From contig JAOULC010000026.1 in assembly GCA_029882215.1 (NCBI GenBank), positions 1-42,574 of the forward strand: DNA of 42,574 nucleotides, given 5' to 3'. The stretch is from Gammaproteobacteria bacterium. GTDB taxonomy: Bacteria > Pseudomonadota > Gammaproteobacteria > SZUA-229. A program made the position numbers and the translations under genes. Below, piece after piece: positions 9,587-18,315 of the stretch (within the stretch, counting starts at the first letter, position 1; each line of letters starts with the position of its first letter). The notes below the pieces were generated by a model, which searched no databases, was not told the DNA's origin, and saw only the letters and a list, made by a program, of their open reading frames with translations.

Positions 9587-10393
9587 CTATTTATTTGCTC
9601 TTAAGTGTTTAAAGTACGCACGTGTTCCGCCTTTCATGAAATAGTAATTCTTTAAGCCTCTTGCCTCTAAGCGATACATCAGCCAGCGAACCTGTTTGCC
9701 TGACTCATCATAGATCAATAAGGTTTTATTATCAGTCACCGCCTTTTGTATATACTGTTTGAGCATTTCATTGTTGTCTAAACCGGCGTGGTTTTCTTTC
9801 GAGACAAATAATCCCATGCCACTACGCTGCAGGCGGTCTCTCACATCCAGCACATTGCTGCCTGGCAAGGCAACCATTTCAGCAAACTTGTCTGGCTCCA
9901 GTAAATGCGCCGTAAACCGCTCTTTGCTGATCAGCTGTGCCGGATCAATAGGTGTCTGACCCAACAGCACTGTTTTTTCCGGGTATGCTTTCGCCCAGTC
10001 CATTATACCGGCATCAAACGCAATGACATTTTCAATCCCTCTGGCTGCCGCTTTACCGGCTGCTTTATAAGACTTCATACAGCTTTTGCCATTGCAATAG
10101 ACTATAATTTTTTTATCTTTATTCGCGTTTCGTAACTCTTCCATCTTGCTGGTAAAAGCAGATGAGTTCAGCGCTATATTCTTTGCCCCCAATATTTGTA
10201 ACGTTTCATATTCATATTGCGAGCGTACATCCACAACAATGACGTTATCAAATTCGGCGTTAAATTCGTTCATTTCAATATAGGGTGTGCCAAGATAAAT
10301 ATCCCGCCCGGGAAATTCTTTATTTGCTGCAAACGCATGTGTACAGACAAAGACCAGCGTCAGCACGGCCGCCCGGATAAGAGGTGCTTTCAT
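9587..10393 (-). CDS. Exported tandem-rhodanese protein, second domain without catalytic Cys
   Basis: A 268-residue protein with an N-terminal signal peptide (cleavage near THAFA|ANK, residue 23) and two rhodanese-like modules. The first (about 35-140) has 'VVDVRSQYEYE' and an active loop 'YCNGKSC' with the predicted persulfide-carrying Cys at residue 100. The second (about 150-265) has 'NVLDVRDRLQRSG', but its loop reads 'YDESGKQVRW', with Asp where the catalytic Cys would be, so it is probably structural or regulatory. A Shine-Dalgarno (agggaga) precedes the ATG. Periplasmic sulfur transfer or sulfane-sulfur binding is inferred; the substrate is unknown. Transcription is toward the terminator at 9512-9552. 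Confidence 0.85.
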   Translation of the reverse strand: MKAPLIRAAVLTLVFVCTHAFAANKEFPGRDIYLGTPYIEMNEFNAEFDNVIVVDVRSQYEYETLQILGAKNIALNSSAFTSKMEELRNANKDKKIIVYCNGKSCMKSYKAAGKAAARGIENVIAFDAGIMDWAKAYPEKTVLLGQTPIDPAQLISKERFTAHLLEPDKFAEMVALPGSNVLDVRDRLQRSGMGLFVSKENHAGLDNNEMLKQYIQKAVTDNKTLLIYDESGKQVRWLMYRLEARGLKNYYFMKGGTRAYFKHLRANK

Positions 10394-10533
10394 TTATGTC
10401 TCCCTATTTTCTTATTATTAGCAGCCTTCAGATTAAGAATTGCTCCATAGTCAGAGGCTGCACAATTGACAATAATTATTTATTGATTTTATATTATTCT
10501 ATTTTTTATATGCGCTAATTAATCACTTATAAC

Positions 10534-10555
10534 GCAGAATAGCAATCTATTCTGC
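10534..10555. repeat. Hairpin overlapping the lysA stop codon
   Basis: GCAGAATAG (10534-10542) and CTATTCTGC (10547-10555) form a perfect 9-bp stem with a 4-nt loop. One arm includes the last codons and TAG of lysA. No T-run follows on the minus strand, so it is not a classic terminator; it could protect the 3' end of the mRNA or act with Rho. Confidence 0.55.
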
Positions 10556-11794
10556 TAAAACTTTTTCCGTTGCAAATAATTGTTCAATTTGTTCACGGGG
10601 GCGAACAACATGAACCATATTTTTGTCCACCATCAGTTCTACAGAACGTGTCCGTGTATTGTAGTTTGAACTCATGCTAAAACCGTATGCACCGGCAGAG
10701 CGTACCGCTAAAATATCGCCTTGTTCAAGGTTCAGTTCACGATCTTTGCCAAGGAAGTCTCCTGTTTCACAAATAGGCCCGACCAGATCATAAACCTTGC
10801 ATTCTCCTTGCGTCTGTAATGCCGGCACAATCTCTTGCCAAGCGCCGTATAAAGTAGGGCGCATTAAATCGTTCATGGCCGCATCGATAATGGCAAAGTT
10901 TTTGTGATCGTTATGTTTTAAGTACATGACCTCTGTTAATAAAATACCGGCATTACCAACAATCGCACGACCCGGTTCAATTAATACTTTAAGACCACGG
11001 CCTTTGAGTTTTTCAGCAAGCATTTCACCCTGTTCATACGGCGTTGGTGGCTCTTCATCACGATAACGAATACCCAGGCCGCCGCCCAGATCGATGTGGC
11101 TCAGTTGTATACCGCCAGCCGCCAGTTTATCGATCAGTAACAGCACGCGATCCAGTGCATCCTTAAACGGCTTAATGTCGGTTAGCTGTGAACCAATGTG
11201 ACAATCCACACCGGTCACCTCAATGTTTCGCATTTGCGCAGCGCGCTGATACACCCGTTCAGCATCATTAATGTCGATGCCGAATTTATTGTCTTTCAGA
11301 CCGGTTGATATATAGGGGTGGGTCTTAGCATCAACGTCCGGATTAACCCGGATCGAAATTCTGGCTTTCTTATTTAATAAAGTCGCCACTTCATCCAGTG
11401 CATCCAGCTCGGCTTCTGACTCAACATTAAAGCAATATATGCCAACGTCCAGCGCCCGGCGCATTTCTTCAGGTGTTTTACCAACGCCAGAAAAAACAAC
11501 TTTTCCCGCATCACCACCGGCTGCCAGTACTCTTTCAAGCTCACCACCTGAAACAATATCAAAGCCGGATCCCAGACGCGCCAGTACATTCAGCACAGCC
11601 AGATTAGAGTTGGCTTTAACGGCATAACAAACCAGATGTGAAAGCGAGTCCAGGGCCTCATCAAAAGCTTTATAATGCCTTTCGATGGTTGCCCGTGAAT
11701 AGACATAAGCAGGCGTGCCAAATTCTTTAGCCAGTTCAGTTACATTCAGATCTTCAGCAAACAAAGTGCCGTCACGGTATTCAAAGTAATCCAT
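10547..11794 (-). CDS. lysA: Diaminopimelate decarboxylase
   Basis: A 415-residue, full-length group IV PLP decarboxylase that converts meso-diaminopimelate to L-lysine and CO2, the last step of lysine synthesis, in the cytoplasm. The PLP lysine is K60 in 'CYAVKANSN'. Other family motifs are 'HIGSQLTDI', the glycine-rich phosphate loop 'GGGLGIRY', 'EPGRAIV', and the substrate-binding 'CETGDFLGKDR' supplied across the dimer. The start gives the usual 'MDYFEYRDGTLFAEDL' N-terminus. lptM lies 102 bp upstream on the same strand, the common lptM-lysA arrangement; dapF, often next, is absent here. Confidence 0.97.
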   Translation of the reverse strand: MDYFEYRDGTLFAEDLNVTELAKEFGTPAYVYSRATIERHYKAFDEALDSLSHLVCYAVKANSNLAVLNVLARLGSGFDIVSGGELERVLAAGGDAGKVVFSGVGKTPEEMRRALDVGIYCFNVESEAELDALDEVATLLNKKARISIRVNPDVDAKTHPYISTGLKDNKFGIDINDAERVYQRAAQMRNIEVTGVDCHIGSQLTDIKPFKDALDRVLLLIDKLAAGGIQLSHIDLGGGLGIRYRDEEPPTPYEQGEMLAEKLKGRGLKVLIEPGRAIVGNAGILLTEVMYLKHNDHKNFAIIDAAMNDLMRPTLYGAWQEIVPALQTQGECKVYDLVGPICETGDFLGKDRELNLEQGDILAVRSAGAYGFSMSSNYNTRTRSVELMVDKNMVHVVRPREQIEQLFATEKVLAE

Positions 11795-11896
11795 CGAAAT
11801 GCCTTAAAATTAAAAATGGTTGGGGTGTTTATAAAGAAAGGGCATGCACTAATCGCAATTAGCACTTCAGTGATAAGACCTGTGTTTTTTGCCTTA

Positions 11897-12043
11897 TCAC
11901 TTTTTTGTACTCGCTGTTTGACCCGGTTTATCATCAGGCAAGTACAATTCACCGGTTTTACCGCAGGACGATAAGACCAGTAACAGGCAAACACACAGGC
12001 TTAAAAACAAAGCCACCGCAGGGCTACGATATTCTTTTAACAT
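11897..12043 (-). CDS. lptM: LptM-type small lipoprotein (YifL family)
   Basis: A 48-residue lipoprotein precursor. A short basic N-terminus and hydrophobic core lead to the lipobox LSSC (Cys27), followed by 'GKTGELYLPDDKPG', which matches the LptM/YifL signature (CGxKGPLYxP). In E. coli, LptM stabilises the LptDE lipopolysaccharide translocon and is encoded just upstream of lysA, as here. A second in-frame ATG at 12049 would add two residues; neither start has a clear Shine-Dalgarno. The usual 'KGPLYLP' reads 'TGELYLP' in this copy. Confidence 0.9.
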   Translation of the reverse strand: MLKEYRSPAVALFLSLCVCLLLVLSSCGKTGELYLPDDKPGQTASTKK

Positions 12044-12155
12044 GAGCATATTCTACTGTATAAATTTTAATAATAAAGTCCCGTCGCTTGCCAACTGACT
12101 CTACATCCACGAAAATGCAGCCTGATTCTTATATACCAGCCCCGACGAGCCCAAA

Positions 12156-12827
12156 ATGTCTATCCAACAACTTGAATTTATCGAACGCACTACCGCTGAA
12201 AACCCGACTCATAGCATTATCTGGTTACACGGTTTGGGGGCTGACGGTCATGATTTTGAAGCCATTGTGCCGGAGCTTAATTTACCGTCATCAGCAAGTT
12301 ATCGCTTTCTGTTCCCGCATGCCCCGTTTCAGCGCATTACCGTGAATAAAGGGCAGGTCATGCGTGGCTGGTATGATATTCGCAGCACAGATATAGACCG
12401 CCAGGAAGATTTTGAAGGCATTAATGACTCAACTCTCGCTTTAATGGGCCTGATTGAAGGCGAGATCGAGCGCGGAATAGCGTCGGAAAATATCGTTATT
12501 GCCGGTTTTTCGCAAGGTGGCGCTATCGCCCTGAACACTGGCTTGCGCTATCAAAGTAAGCTGGCCGGTATTATGGCCTTATCAACCTATTTACCTTCGC
12601 ATGATGCTTACCCTGAAAATGCCCACGACGAAAACAGAAATACCTCGATTTTCATGGCACATGGCACAGTCGATGAAGTAATCCCCTTTGAAGTTGCCGA
12701 AAAATCCCGGGCTAAATTAGAGTCGATGGGCTATCCGCTGGAATGGCATGCTTACAACATTGGTCATGGTGTGGGCCCGGATGAGTTGGCTGCGATTAGT
12801 GCTTGGCTGCAGAAGGTTTTGGGGTAA
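12156..12827 (+). CDS. Alpha/beta-hydrolase carboxylesterase (phospholipase/carboxylesterase family)
   Basis: A 223-residue cytoplasmic serine hydrolase of the acyl-protein thioesterase-like carboxylesterase family (Pfam Abhydrolase_2). The oxyanion-hole motif is 'WLHGLGADGHDF'. The nucleophile is Ser119 in 'GFSQGG', with Asp173 ('HGTVDEVIP') and His204 ('IGHGV') completing the triad. It is full length for the family. The start gives MSIQQLEF, with a weak upstream ribosome site. It is divergent from lptM across about 110 bp. Short-chain ester hydrolysis is expected; the physiological substrate is unknown. A hairpin-rich repeat begins about ten bases after its stop. Confidence 0.93.
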   Translation: MSIQQLEFIERTTAENPTHSIIWLHGLGADGHDFEAIVPELNLPSSASYRFLFPHAPFQRITVNKGQVMRGWYDIRSTDIDRQEDFEGINDSTLALMGLIEGEIERGIASENIVIAGFSQGGAIALNTGLRYQSKLAGIMALSTYLPSHDAYPENAHDENRNTSIFMAHGTVDEVIPFEVAEKSRAKLESMGYPLEWHAYNIGHGVGPDELAAISAWLQKVLG

Positions 12828-12837
12828 TCGCGCAGGC

Positions 12838-13438
12838 GGGCGAGGCACTTTTTCCTACAGCTGAAAAAGTACCCAAAAAAAGCCGCCCTAACACTGTTTG
12901 CCCTACGGGTTCCCGTGCATTGTCACCAAATTCTTCTACGTTATTTACAAGATTTTATATACTCACTTCGCTACTGGGTCGTTTTCATTCTCATCCCTGC
13001 TCAAGAAAACTTAATTCGCCATCCATGGCGAATTAACCCTGCTTTAAAACAATGCACGGCAAACAGCGAGACGGGAAGGTAAGTCAAAACCGATAAGAAC
13101 TGATAGTCTTTAGTCGTAAGCCTTCGGTCTTTTGACTTCTTGTTTAGATTTACCCCTCCCATTTAAGCAAGCTGAGGAAGGAGTAATATTTACGGAGTTT
13201 TCTGTGAGGATGTCTGAGCGAGTGCTTTTCTCGCGAGTTCCGCAGCAGCCGTAAATATTGCGACTGACGAGGGTATCCGCATGCTTTTTATGCGGACTTG
13301 ATTAACGGGGCGGCACTCTTTTGGTTACTTTTCTGTTGCTGTAGACAGAAAAGTAACTCGCTGTCGGTCGACTACCGACGCCTTTGACTTTGGTATATTA
13401 AGTTTCCTCGCCTGCCGGTGCGACTACCGGCAAGGCTT
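12838..13438. repeat. Hairpin-rich intergenic repeat element with inverted ends
   Basis: This is most of the 675-bp gene-free gap between the esterase and the lipoprotein gene. The left end (about 12840-12889) and the right end (about 13306-13361) are diverged inverted copies. Each has a hairpin whose loop reads CTACAG in the same sense: left stem 12847-12854/12863-12870, right stem 13324-13336/13345-13357. Each hairpin is followed by an A-rich run and GCCGCCC. Inside are a 10-bp stem (13011-13020/13027-13036) and a 7-bp stem (13276-13282/13290-13296). After the right end are two small hairpins with nearly the same loop (13363-13379 and 13414-13431; common word cgactaccg). No convincing gene is present. 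It resembles long dispersed intergenic repeats seen in other proteobacterial genomes. Confidence 0.6.
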
Positions 13439-13502
13439 ATGCGAAGCAATCTATTTAATCTTGCACCACAAATATCCAGTATTAGTGAAAGCTATGTTTT
13501 GA

Positions 13503-14207
13503 TCAATTAGCATCAGTACAGACATTAGCCACACCATAAGGACTTTCTGTGCTTCCACCAGGTGGTGCGATATCCACTTCTTCTAAATCCGGAAGTGGTG
13601 CCAGCAAATCAACCTCCATTGTTTGGGTACTCTCTGTGCCTAGCACTCTGGTGGATGCAATTATCCTAACGGCTACCCAGGATGCGACTGATTCAGGGTA
13701 AGTAATACTAAAATACCCAAACCCAGAATCATCTGTCAATATACGATTACTAATTGGGTCCAACGTTGGTAAAGCTGAGGCATGTGGTGTCAGTGTTGCT
13801 GGATGCGATGGATCTAGTACAACGTTACCATTAATATCTTCACCAGCATCAAGCACAGCATTGTCATTCAGATCTTCGGTGGGGCAATAAGCACTTATTA
13901 AGCTCCCCCACCTGACTGCATCCGCCAAAAGGGCTGCCGGTAATCCATTGGCATCTATTCTGATATAAATGCCTTTGAAATATTCAACAGGCACCACTCT
14001 TACACTCACGCTCGCACCAGCAACAGGGTTTCCATCAAGGTCAGTAACCTGCACAACTAAAGGCTGTTGATACTGAAGCCCCTGTATTGAACTCACTTCA
14101 TTAGCAGACCCTATCTGAATCTGTGCTGCGCCTTCCCCAGCCGTATCGCACCCGATCATAAAAACTAAAAAATTGAAAAAAACAACACATTGACCTAATC
14201 TGCTCAT
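13503..14207 (-). CDS. Predicted lipoprotein with Ig-like domain and calcium-loop-like insert
   Basis: A 234-residue protein with an N-terminal hydrophobic segment ending in a lipobox-like FMIGC (Cys20), so it is probably lipid-anchored. Residues about 45-75 ('QQPLVVQVTDLDGNPVAGASVSVRVVP') are typical of the first strands of bacterial Ig-like (Big-1/invasin-type) domains. A segment follows with two Asp/Asn-rich loops, 'EDLNDNAVLDAGE' and 'EDINGNVVLDP', resembling calcium-binding dockerin/EF-hand-like loops, and then a further strand-rich part ('TDDSGFGYFSITYPESVASWVAVRI'). The C-terminus has an acidic/proline tail. An envelope structural role is inferred; no specific function is known to me. 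Confidence 0.75.
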   Translation of the reverse strand: MSRLGQCVVFFNFLVFMIGCDTAGEGAAQIQIGSANEVSSIQGLQYQQPLVVQVTDLDGNPVAGASVSVRVVPVEYFKGIYIRIDANGLPAALLADAVRWGSLISAYCPTEDLNDNAVLDAGEDINGNVVLDPSHPATLTPHASALPTLDPISNRILTDDSGFGYFSITYPESVASWVAVRIIASTRVLGTESTQTMEVDLLAPLPDLEEVDIAPPGGSTESPYGVANVCTDAN

Positions 14208-14450
14208 CTATCTATCCATATATTTTATTTTTATATTCTTTAACTTTATATCATGACTAGCTTTCATGATCTTCAAAAGATTAACCGGTTCTTAAGTAAA
14301 CGAATTTTATATTTGAGCTTAACCACATAATCAGCCCGCATACACTAGTAAACCTTTTGCCACCGCTAATCCAATAGCCCGCAATTCAGCTAGTCATAAC
14401 CGCATAATCTATCCTATGCTTAAACTATCAAGACTTCTGTTGGAAGAGCG

Positions 14451-14813
14451 ATGGATAATGAGATTTGCCTAAGCCGGAACGTATTACCGAAAGCTGGTTC
14501 TAACGTTAGCCCTGCCGTGCCATTGCACGAGATTGCACCCACACGCGATGAAAATGGCAAGCCGCTCAGCGATTTTATGATGATTATCCCTAAGCTGAAG
14601 CATCAGCCACCTGTCTATATCCAGCACACACTCAACCAGCTCGATACTGTACTGAATTATTATAAACAGCAGATTGTTTTTGTTGATCTGAATATGAAAA
14701 TGAATTTGCTGTGGGTTACCATAAAACCCACAGCAGGCTTGATACTTGAAATTTCCGCGGCGATTAAAACACAGGTGCCGGAAGCACTGTTAGTGGCAGA
14801 TTATCAGGGCTGA
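14451..14813 (+). CDS. Conserved protein of unknown function, 120 aa
   Basis: A 120-residue soluble protein with no signal peptide, membrane segment or recognised motif. The N-terminal third is polar ('PLHEIAPTRDENGKPLSDFMMIIPKLK'); the C-terminal part looks like an alpha/beta fold ('QQIVFVDLNMKMNLLWVTIKPTAGLILEISAAIKTQVPEALLVADYQG'). Coding potential is supported by the length of the frame, the lack of a strong competing frame and codon use like its neighbours. The ATG at 14451 is preceded by 'ggaagagcg', an acceptable Shine-Dalgarno. It is convergent with the chemotaxis receptor gene. A function cannot be assigned. Confidence 0.65.
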   Translation: MDNEICLSRNVLPKAGSNVSPAVPLHEIAPTRDENGKPLSDFMMIIPKLKHQPPVYIQHTLNQLDTVLNYYKQQIVFVDLNMKMNLLWVTIKPTAGLILEISAAIKTQVPEALLVADYQG

Positions 14814-14859
14814 TAACCTGACCAGTACGGAACCCTCAACTACCTGAACAATAGCCTGT

Positions 14860-16485
14860 TCACAGCTTAAAATGCTTCACCATATTCGATAACTGATCGC
14901 TATTTTGCGCCACTTCTTCACTAGCCTTCATTGAAAACGCCACATTATCAACCATCTGCACGGCCATATCACGGACCTTCACAATGTTCATGTTCACTTC
15001 TTCGGTTACCTGTGTTTGCTGAGTAGAGGCTTCTGCTATCTGCTGACTCATTGAACGAATATTCTCCACCGCATCAGCTATCGCCTCCAGCGACTGAGTG
15101 GCTTCAGCTGCGTTATCCGCGGCTTCTCTGGCCTCTTCTCGTGACGTCGTGGTCACTTCAACGGCTTCTCGGGCACCATTAGTCAGGCTTTCGATCATCT
15201 GCCCTATCTCTTCTGTTGAATCCTGAGTACGACGTGCCAGTGCACGGACTTCATCAGCAACCACGGCAAAACCACGGCCCTGATCACCGGCGCGCGCGGC
15301 TTCGATAGCGGCATTTAATGCCAGCAAGTTGGTTTGTTCTGCAATGCCTTTTATAACATCAAGTATACCGGTAATACTGGCTGTATCGCTTTCAAGCTGT
15401 TGAATAACGCTTGCCGCCTGCTCTAATTTGTTGGCGACACTTTGTATTTTGATAATCGCGCTTTCAACCACTTTTTTACCGGCCTGTGTCTCATTGTTCG
15501 CGTGATTGACGGTATCTGCCGTTAAGGTCACATTCTGAGACACATCCTGAGCCGTAGCCGACAATTGATTGATTGCCGTTGCGATTTGGTCTGTTTCGTT
15601 TTGCTGCAAATTTGCAGCCGCGTTATTGTCATTGGTTAAGCGCATCATGTCACCGGCCGAGCCGGTTAAACTGTCATTTGTTTGCATGATTTGCGAAATC
15701 ATCGTGATTAAATCATGGCGCATCTTCTCTACTGAAACTAATAACTCACCCATTTCATCATACCGGTTGCTAGTGTACTGCGAGGTCAGGTCACCTTCGG
15801 CAATCATGCTGATTTCTTTTATCGCTATTGGCAGAAAGTTAATTGCCCGGATCAGTACTAAATAGCAAAAAACAATACCAAAGATAATCAATAACATACC
15901 TCCCAGGTACAACACCTGGCCATTTTTGATATGCTCGATTTCTGCTTCAAATGTATTGATGACGTGAAGATTGGTTTGCTTTAGCAATTGGTCTATTTGC
16001 TTTGCCATATCGGCAGCAACCGCATCGAACTCAGCCATCATTTTATTGCCCATGGCTGGCCCGCCATCGATATACGCCTGTGCCATTTTTTGACCGGTCA
16101 GGTAATAAAGCTCGAAGGTTGGCAGCATATTCAGGTAAAAGTCTTTTTTTTCGGCGTCCAGCTGACTTAATTCAGCAATTAATTTTCTAAATCTTTCGGC
16201 ATTCTGTTTTGCCTGATCAAAGCCATCGTTTAAACCATCCTGAGCTCTGGTTGCACTGATATCAGTCAACCACTGCTGCACCTGTATAACGGCCAGCTTA
16301 CTTTGATGGGACTTATTTAAAATAGCGAGTTCATTATGTTCAATATTTTCACTGCTGTGTAATACGGTATTATTTACCTGACTAATAATCACCGTCTCGG
16401 CAATTACCAGCAGTAGTAATACACCTGTTAACAGGGTAAATGTTTTTTTCAGGCTTATATTTTTCAGTGATCGCAACATAGACAT
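14860..16485 (-). CDS. Methyl-accepting chemotaxis protein
   Basis: A 541-residue transmembrane chemoreceptor. TM1 is at about residues 14-33 and TM2 at about 192-212, enclosing a roughly 155-residue, mainly helical periplasmic sensor that looks like a four-helix-bundle type. A HAMP linker follows (about 213-265), then the long coiled-coil signalling domain with the hairpin-tip signature '[20 protein letters not shown]' and '[15 protein letters not shown]'. The tip is the CheA/CheW contact. There is no C-terminal CheR-tethering pentapeptide (the end is 'KHFKL'). The ligand is unknown. No other chemotaxis genes are nearby, so it is an orphan receptor. Confidence 0.95.
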   Translation of the reverse strand: MSMLRSLKNISLKKTFTLLTGVLLLLVIAETVIISQVNNTVLHSSENIEHNELAILNKSHQSKLAVIQVQQWLTDISATRAQDGLNDGFDQAKQNAERFRKLIAELSQLDAEKKDFYLNMLPTFELYYLTGQKMAQAYIDGGPAMGNKMMAEFDAVAADMAKQIDQLLKQTNLHVINTFEAEIEHIKNGQVLYLGGMLLIIFGIVFCYLVLIRAINFLPIAIKEISMIAEGDLTSQYTSNRYDEMGELLVSVEKMRHDLITMISQIMQTNDSLTGSAGDMMRLTNDNNAAANLQQNETDQIATAINQLSATAQDVSQNVTLTADTVNHANNETQAGKKVVESAIIKIQSVANKLEQAASVIQQLESDTASITGILDVIKGIAEQTNLLALNAAIEAARAGDQGRGFAVVADEVRALARRTQDSTEEIGQMIESLTNGAREAVEVTTTSREEAREAADNAAEATQSLEAIADAVENIRSMSQQIAEASTQQTQVTEEVNMNIVKVRDMAVQMVDNVAFSMKASEEVAQNSDQLSNMVKHFKL

Positions 16486-16688
16486 TATGCTGAGGCTCCG
16501 CTTTTTAATTCACGTTTCCTCAGTATAGACAGCGAAACATCAGCTTGCACAAGCAGGCTTCATTATTTCTCTGTTAAAGCCTCATGTCGACATGCCTTAG
16601 CGGCGATAAATTCAGAGCATCTGCTCATTTTTATGAAATGTGGATTACTGGTGAGCCAGTAGAGAAGGCAGGAAGGATATCGATACGA

Positions 16689-16720
16689 CCGGTAAGGCAC
16701 ACGACACGGCTCCTTACCGG
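16689..16720. repeat. Inverted repeat just downstream of argH
   Basis: CCGGTAAGG (16689-16697) and CCTTACCGG (16712-16720) form a perfect 9-bp stem with a 14-nt loop, ending 6 bases beyond the argH stop. Neither side has a T-run, so it is at best a non-canonical terminator or an mRNA 3'-end stabiliser. Confidence 0.5.
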
Positions 16721-16726
16721 CTGGCT

Positions 16727-18127
16727 TTATTCACTGATCAATAAACGGGCAGTGGCCACTGCCTTTTTGACTTGTTGCGGTGCAGTACCACCGATATGGT
16801 TACGCGCCGCCACGGAACCTTCCAGGGTTAAGACATCAAACACATCATCACTGATCATATCTGAGAATTGCTGTAATTCTGCCAGTGTCATTTCGCTCAG
16901 GTCTTTTTTAGTGTCGACCCCAAAAGCCACGGCTTTGCCGACCACTTCATGAGCATCACGGAATGGCAGCCCTTTGCGTACCAGGTAGTCGGCCAGATCC
17001 GTGGCGGTTGAAAAACCTTGCTTGGCGGCATTGTACATATTTTCTTTTTTGCAGCTAATCGCCGGCATCATGTCGGCAAAGGCACGCAAGGAACCGGCAA
17101 CGGTATCGATCGTGTCGAATAGTGGCTCTTTATCTTCCTGATTATCTTTATTGTATGCCAGTGGCTGTGACTTCATCAGTGTTAACAAACAAATTAAATG
17201 ACCGTTCACACGGCCCACTTTGCCTCGCACCAGTTCAGGTACATCCGGGTTTTTCTTTTGCGGCATGATCGATGAACCGGTGCAGAAGCGGTCTGGCAGA
17301 TCAATGAAATCAAACTGCGCTGAAGACCACAGCACCAGCTCTTCTGAAAAGCGTGAGAGATGCGTCATGATCAGGGCTGAGGCTGCGCAAAACTCGATCG
17401 CGAAATCACGATCACTGACTGAGTCCAGTGAATTACGTGTCGGCTGATCAAAGCCCAGTTGCTCAGCGCTAAACTGACGATCAATCGGGTAACTGGTGCC
17501 AGCTAATGCCGCCGCCCCTAGCGGAAGCTGATTCATGCGGCTGGCACAGTCCGTCATTCGTGACGCATCACGATGCAGCATTTCAAACCAGGCCATCATG
17601 TGGTGGCCAAAAGTGATCGGCTGGGCGACCTGTAAGTGTGTAAAGCCGGGCATAATGGTTTCAAATTCGCGCTCGGCCAGATCGATAAGACCATTTTGTA
17701 AGCGCCGTATTTCAGCCACAATAAAGGCAATTTGCTCGCGTAAATATAAGCGGATATCGGTGGCCACCTGATCATTACGCGAGCGCCCTGTGTGCAGACG
17801 TTTACCGGCATCACCGATCTTTGCTGTCAGCGCCGATTCGATATTCATGTGAACATCTTCCAGCGCGACGGACCAGATAAACTCGCCGTTGACGATATCC
17901 TGTTCAACTTCATCAAGCCCGCGCAAAATATCTTCGCAGTCCTGCTGTGTGAGCACGCCCACTTTTGTCAGCATGCGCGCATGTATCCGTGAGCCGGCGA
18001 TATCCTGCATCGCCATGCGCTGATCAAAGTTAACCGAGGCGGTAAATTTTTCTACAAAAGCATCTGTAGGCTCATTAAAACGCCCGCCCCACAGTTTGTC
18101 TTTGTCCTGATTGGAATCTTGTGACAT
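16727..18127 (-). CDS. argH: Argininosuccinate lyase
   Basis: A 466-residue, full-length member of the fumarase/aspartase superfamily. It splits argininosuccinate into arginine and fumarate, the last step of arginine synthesis, as a cytoplasmic homotetramer. Family signatures are '[21 protein letters not shown]' near the N-terminus, '[13 protein letters not shown]', '[16 protein letters not shown]', and the mobile catalytic-serine loop '[12 protein letters not shown]'. It is divergent from the AlgZ-type kinase gene across a 188-bp spacer, the same neighbourhood as in Pseudomonas (argH next to algZ-algR-hemCD). Confidence 0.98.
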   Translation of the reverse strand: MSQDSNQDKDKLWGGRFNEPTDAFVEKFTASVNFDQRMAMQDIAGSRIHARMLTKVGVLTQQDCEDILRGLDEVEQDIVNGEFIWSVALEDVHMNIESALTAKIGDAGKRLHTGRSRNDQVATDIRLYLREQIAFIVAEIRRLQNGLIDLAEREFETIMPGFTHLQVAQPITFGHHMMAWFEMLHRDASRMTDCASRMNQLPLGAAALAGTSYPIDRQFSAEQLGFDQPTRNSLDSVSDRDFAIEFCAASALIMTHLSRFSEELVLWSSAQFDFIDLPDRFCTGSSIMPQKKNPDVPELVRGKVGRVNGHLICLLTLMKSQPLAYNKDNQEDKEPLFDTIDTVAGSLRAFADMMPAISCKKENMYNAAKQGFSTATDLADYLVRKGLPFRDAHEVVGKAVAFGVDTKKDLSEMTLAELQQFSDMISDDVFDVLTLEGSVAARNHIGGTAPQQVKKAVATARLLISE

Positions 18128-18315
18128 GATGTTAAATCGCTATGATAATAATTGGCCGAAGTATAGCAGATGTGGACCCGGTGATAACATTCGCAATAAC
18201 ACAACAGGTGTAATTGCACCATTTGTGCTACATATCATGTTGCTTAATCACATTTTGCCGCGCATAGTCATCATTGCTTGTTACACTGCCTCAGGGAACT
18301 TATTAAAAAATAATA

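Noticed and set aside
10534-10555. lysA hairpin as a rho-independent terminator
   Set aside because: No T-run follows on the lysA strand; kept only as a hairpin.
11795-11896. Lysine riboswitch upstream of lysA
   Set aside because: Only 102 bases separate lptM and lysA, too short for a lysine aptamer, and no matching structure was seen.
12803-13036. Open frame of 77 codons across the esterase end and the repeat element
   Set aside because: It starts within the esterase and runs through hairpin repeats; composition is not protein-like and no ribosome site is present.
12838-13438. Insertion sequence or CRISPR array
   Set aside because: There is no transposase frame, and the repeats are inverted hairpins of differing sequence, not evenly spaced direct repeats.
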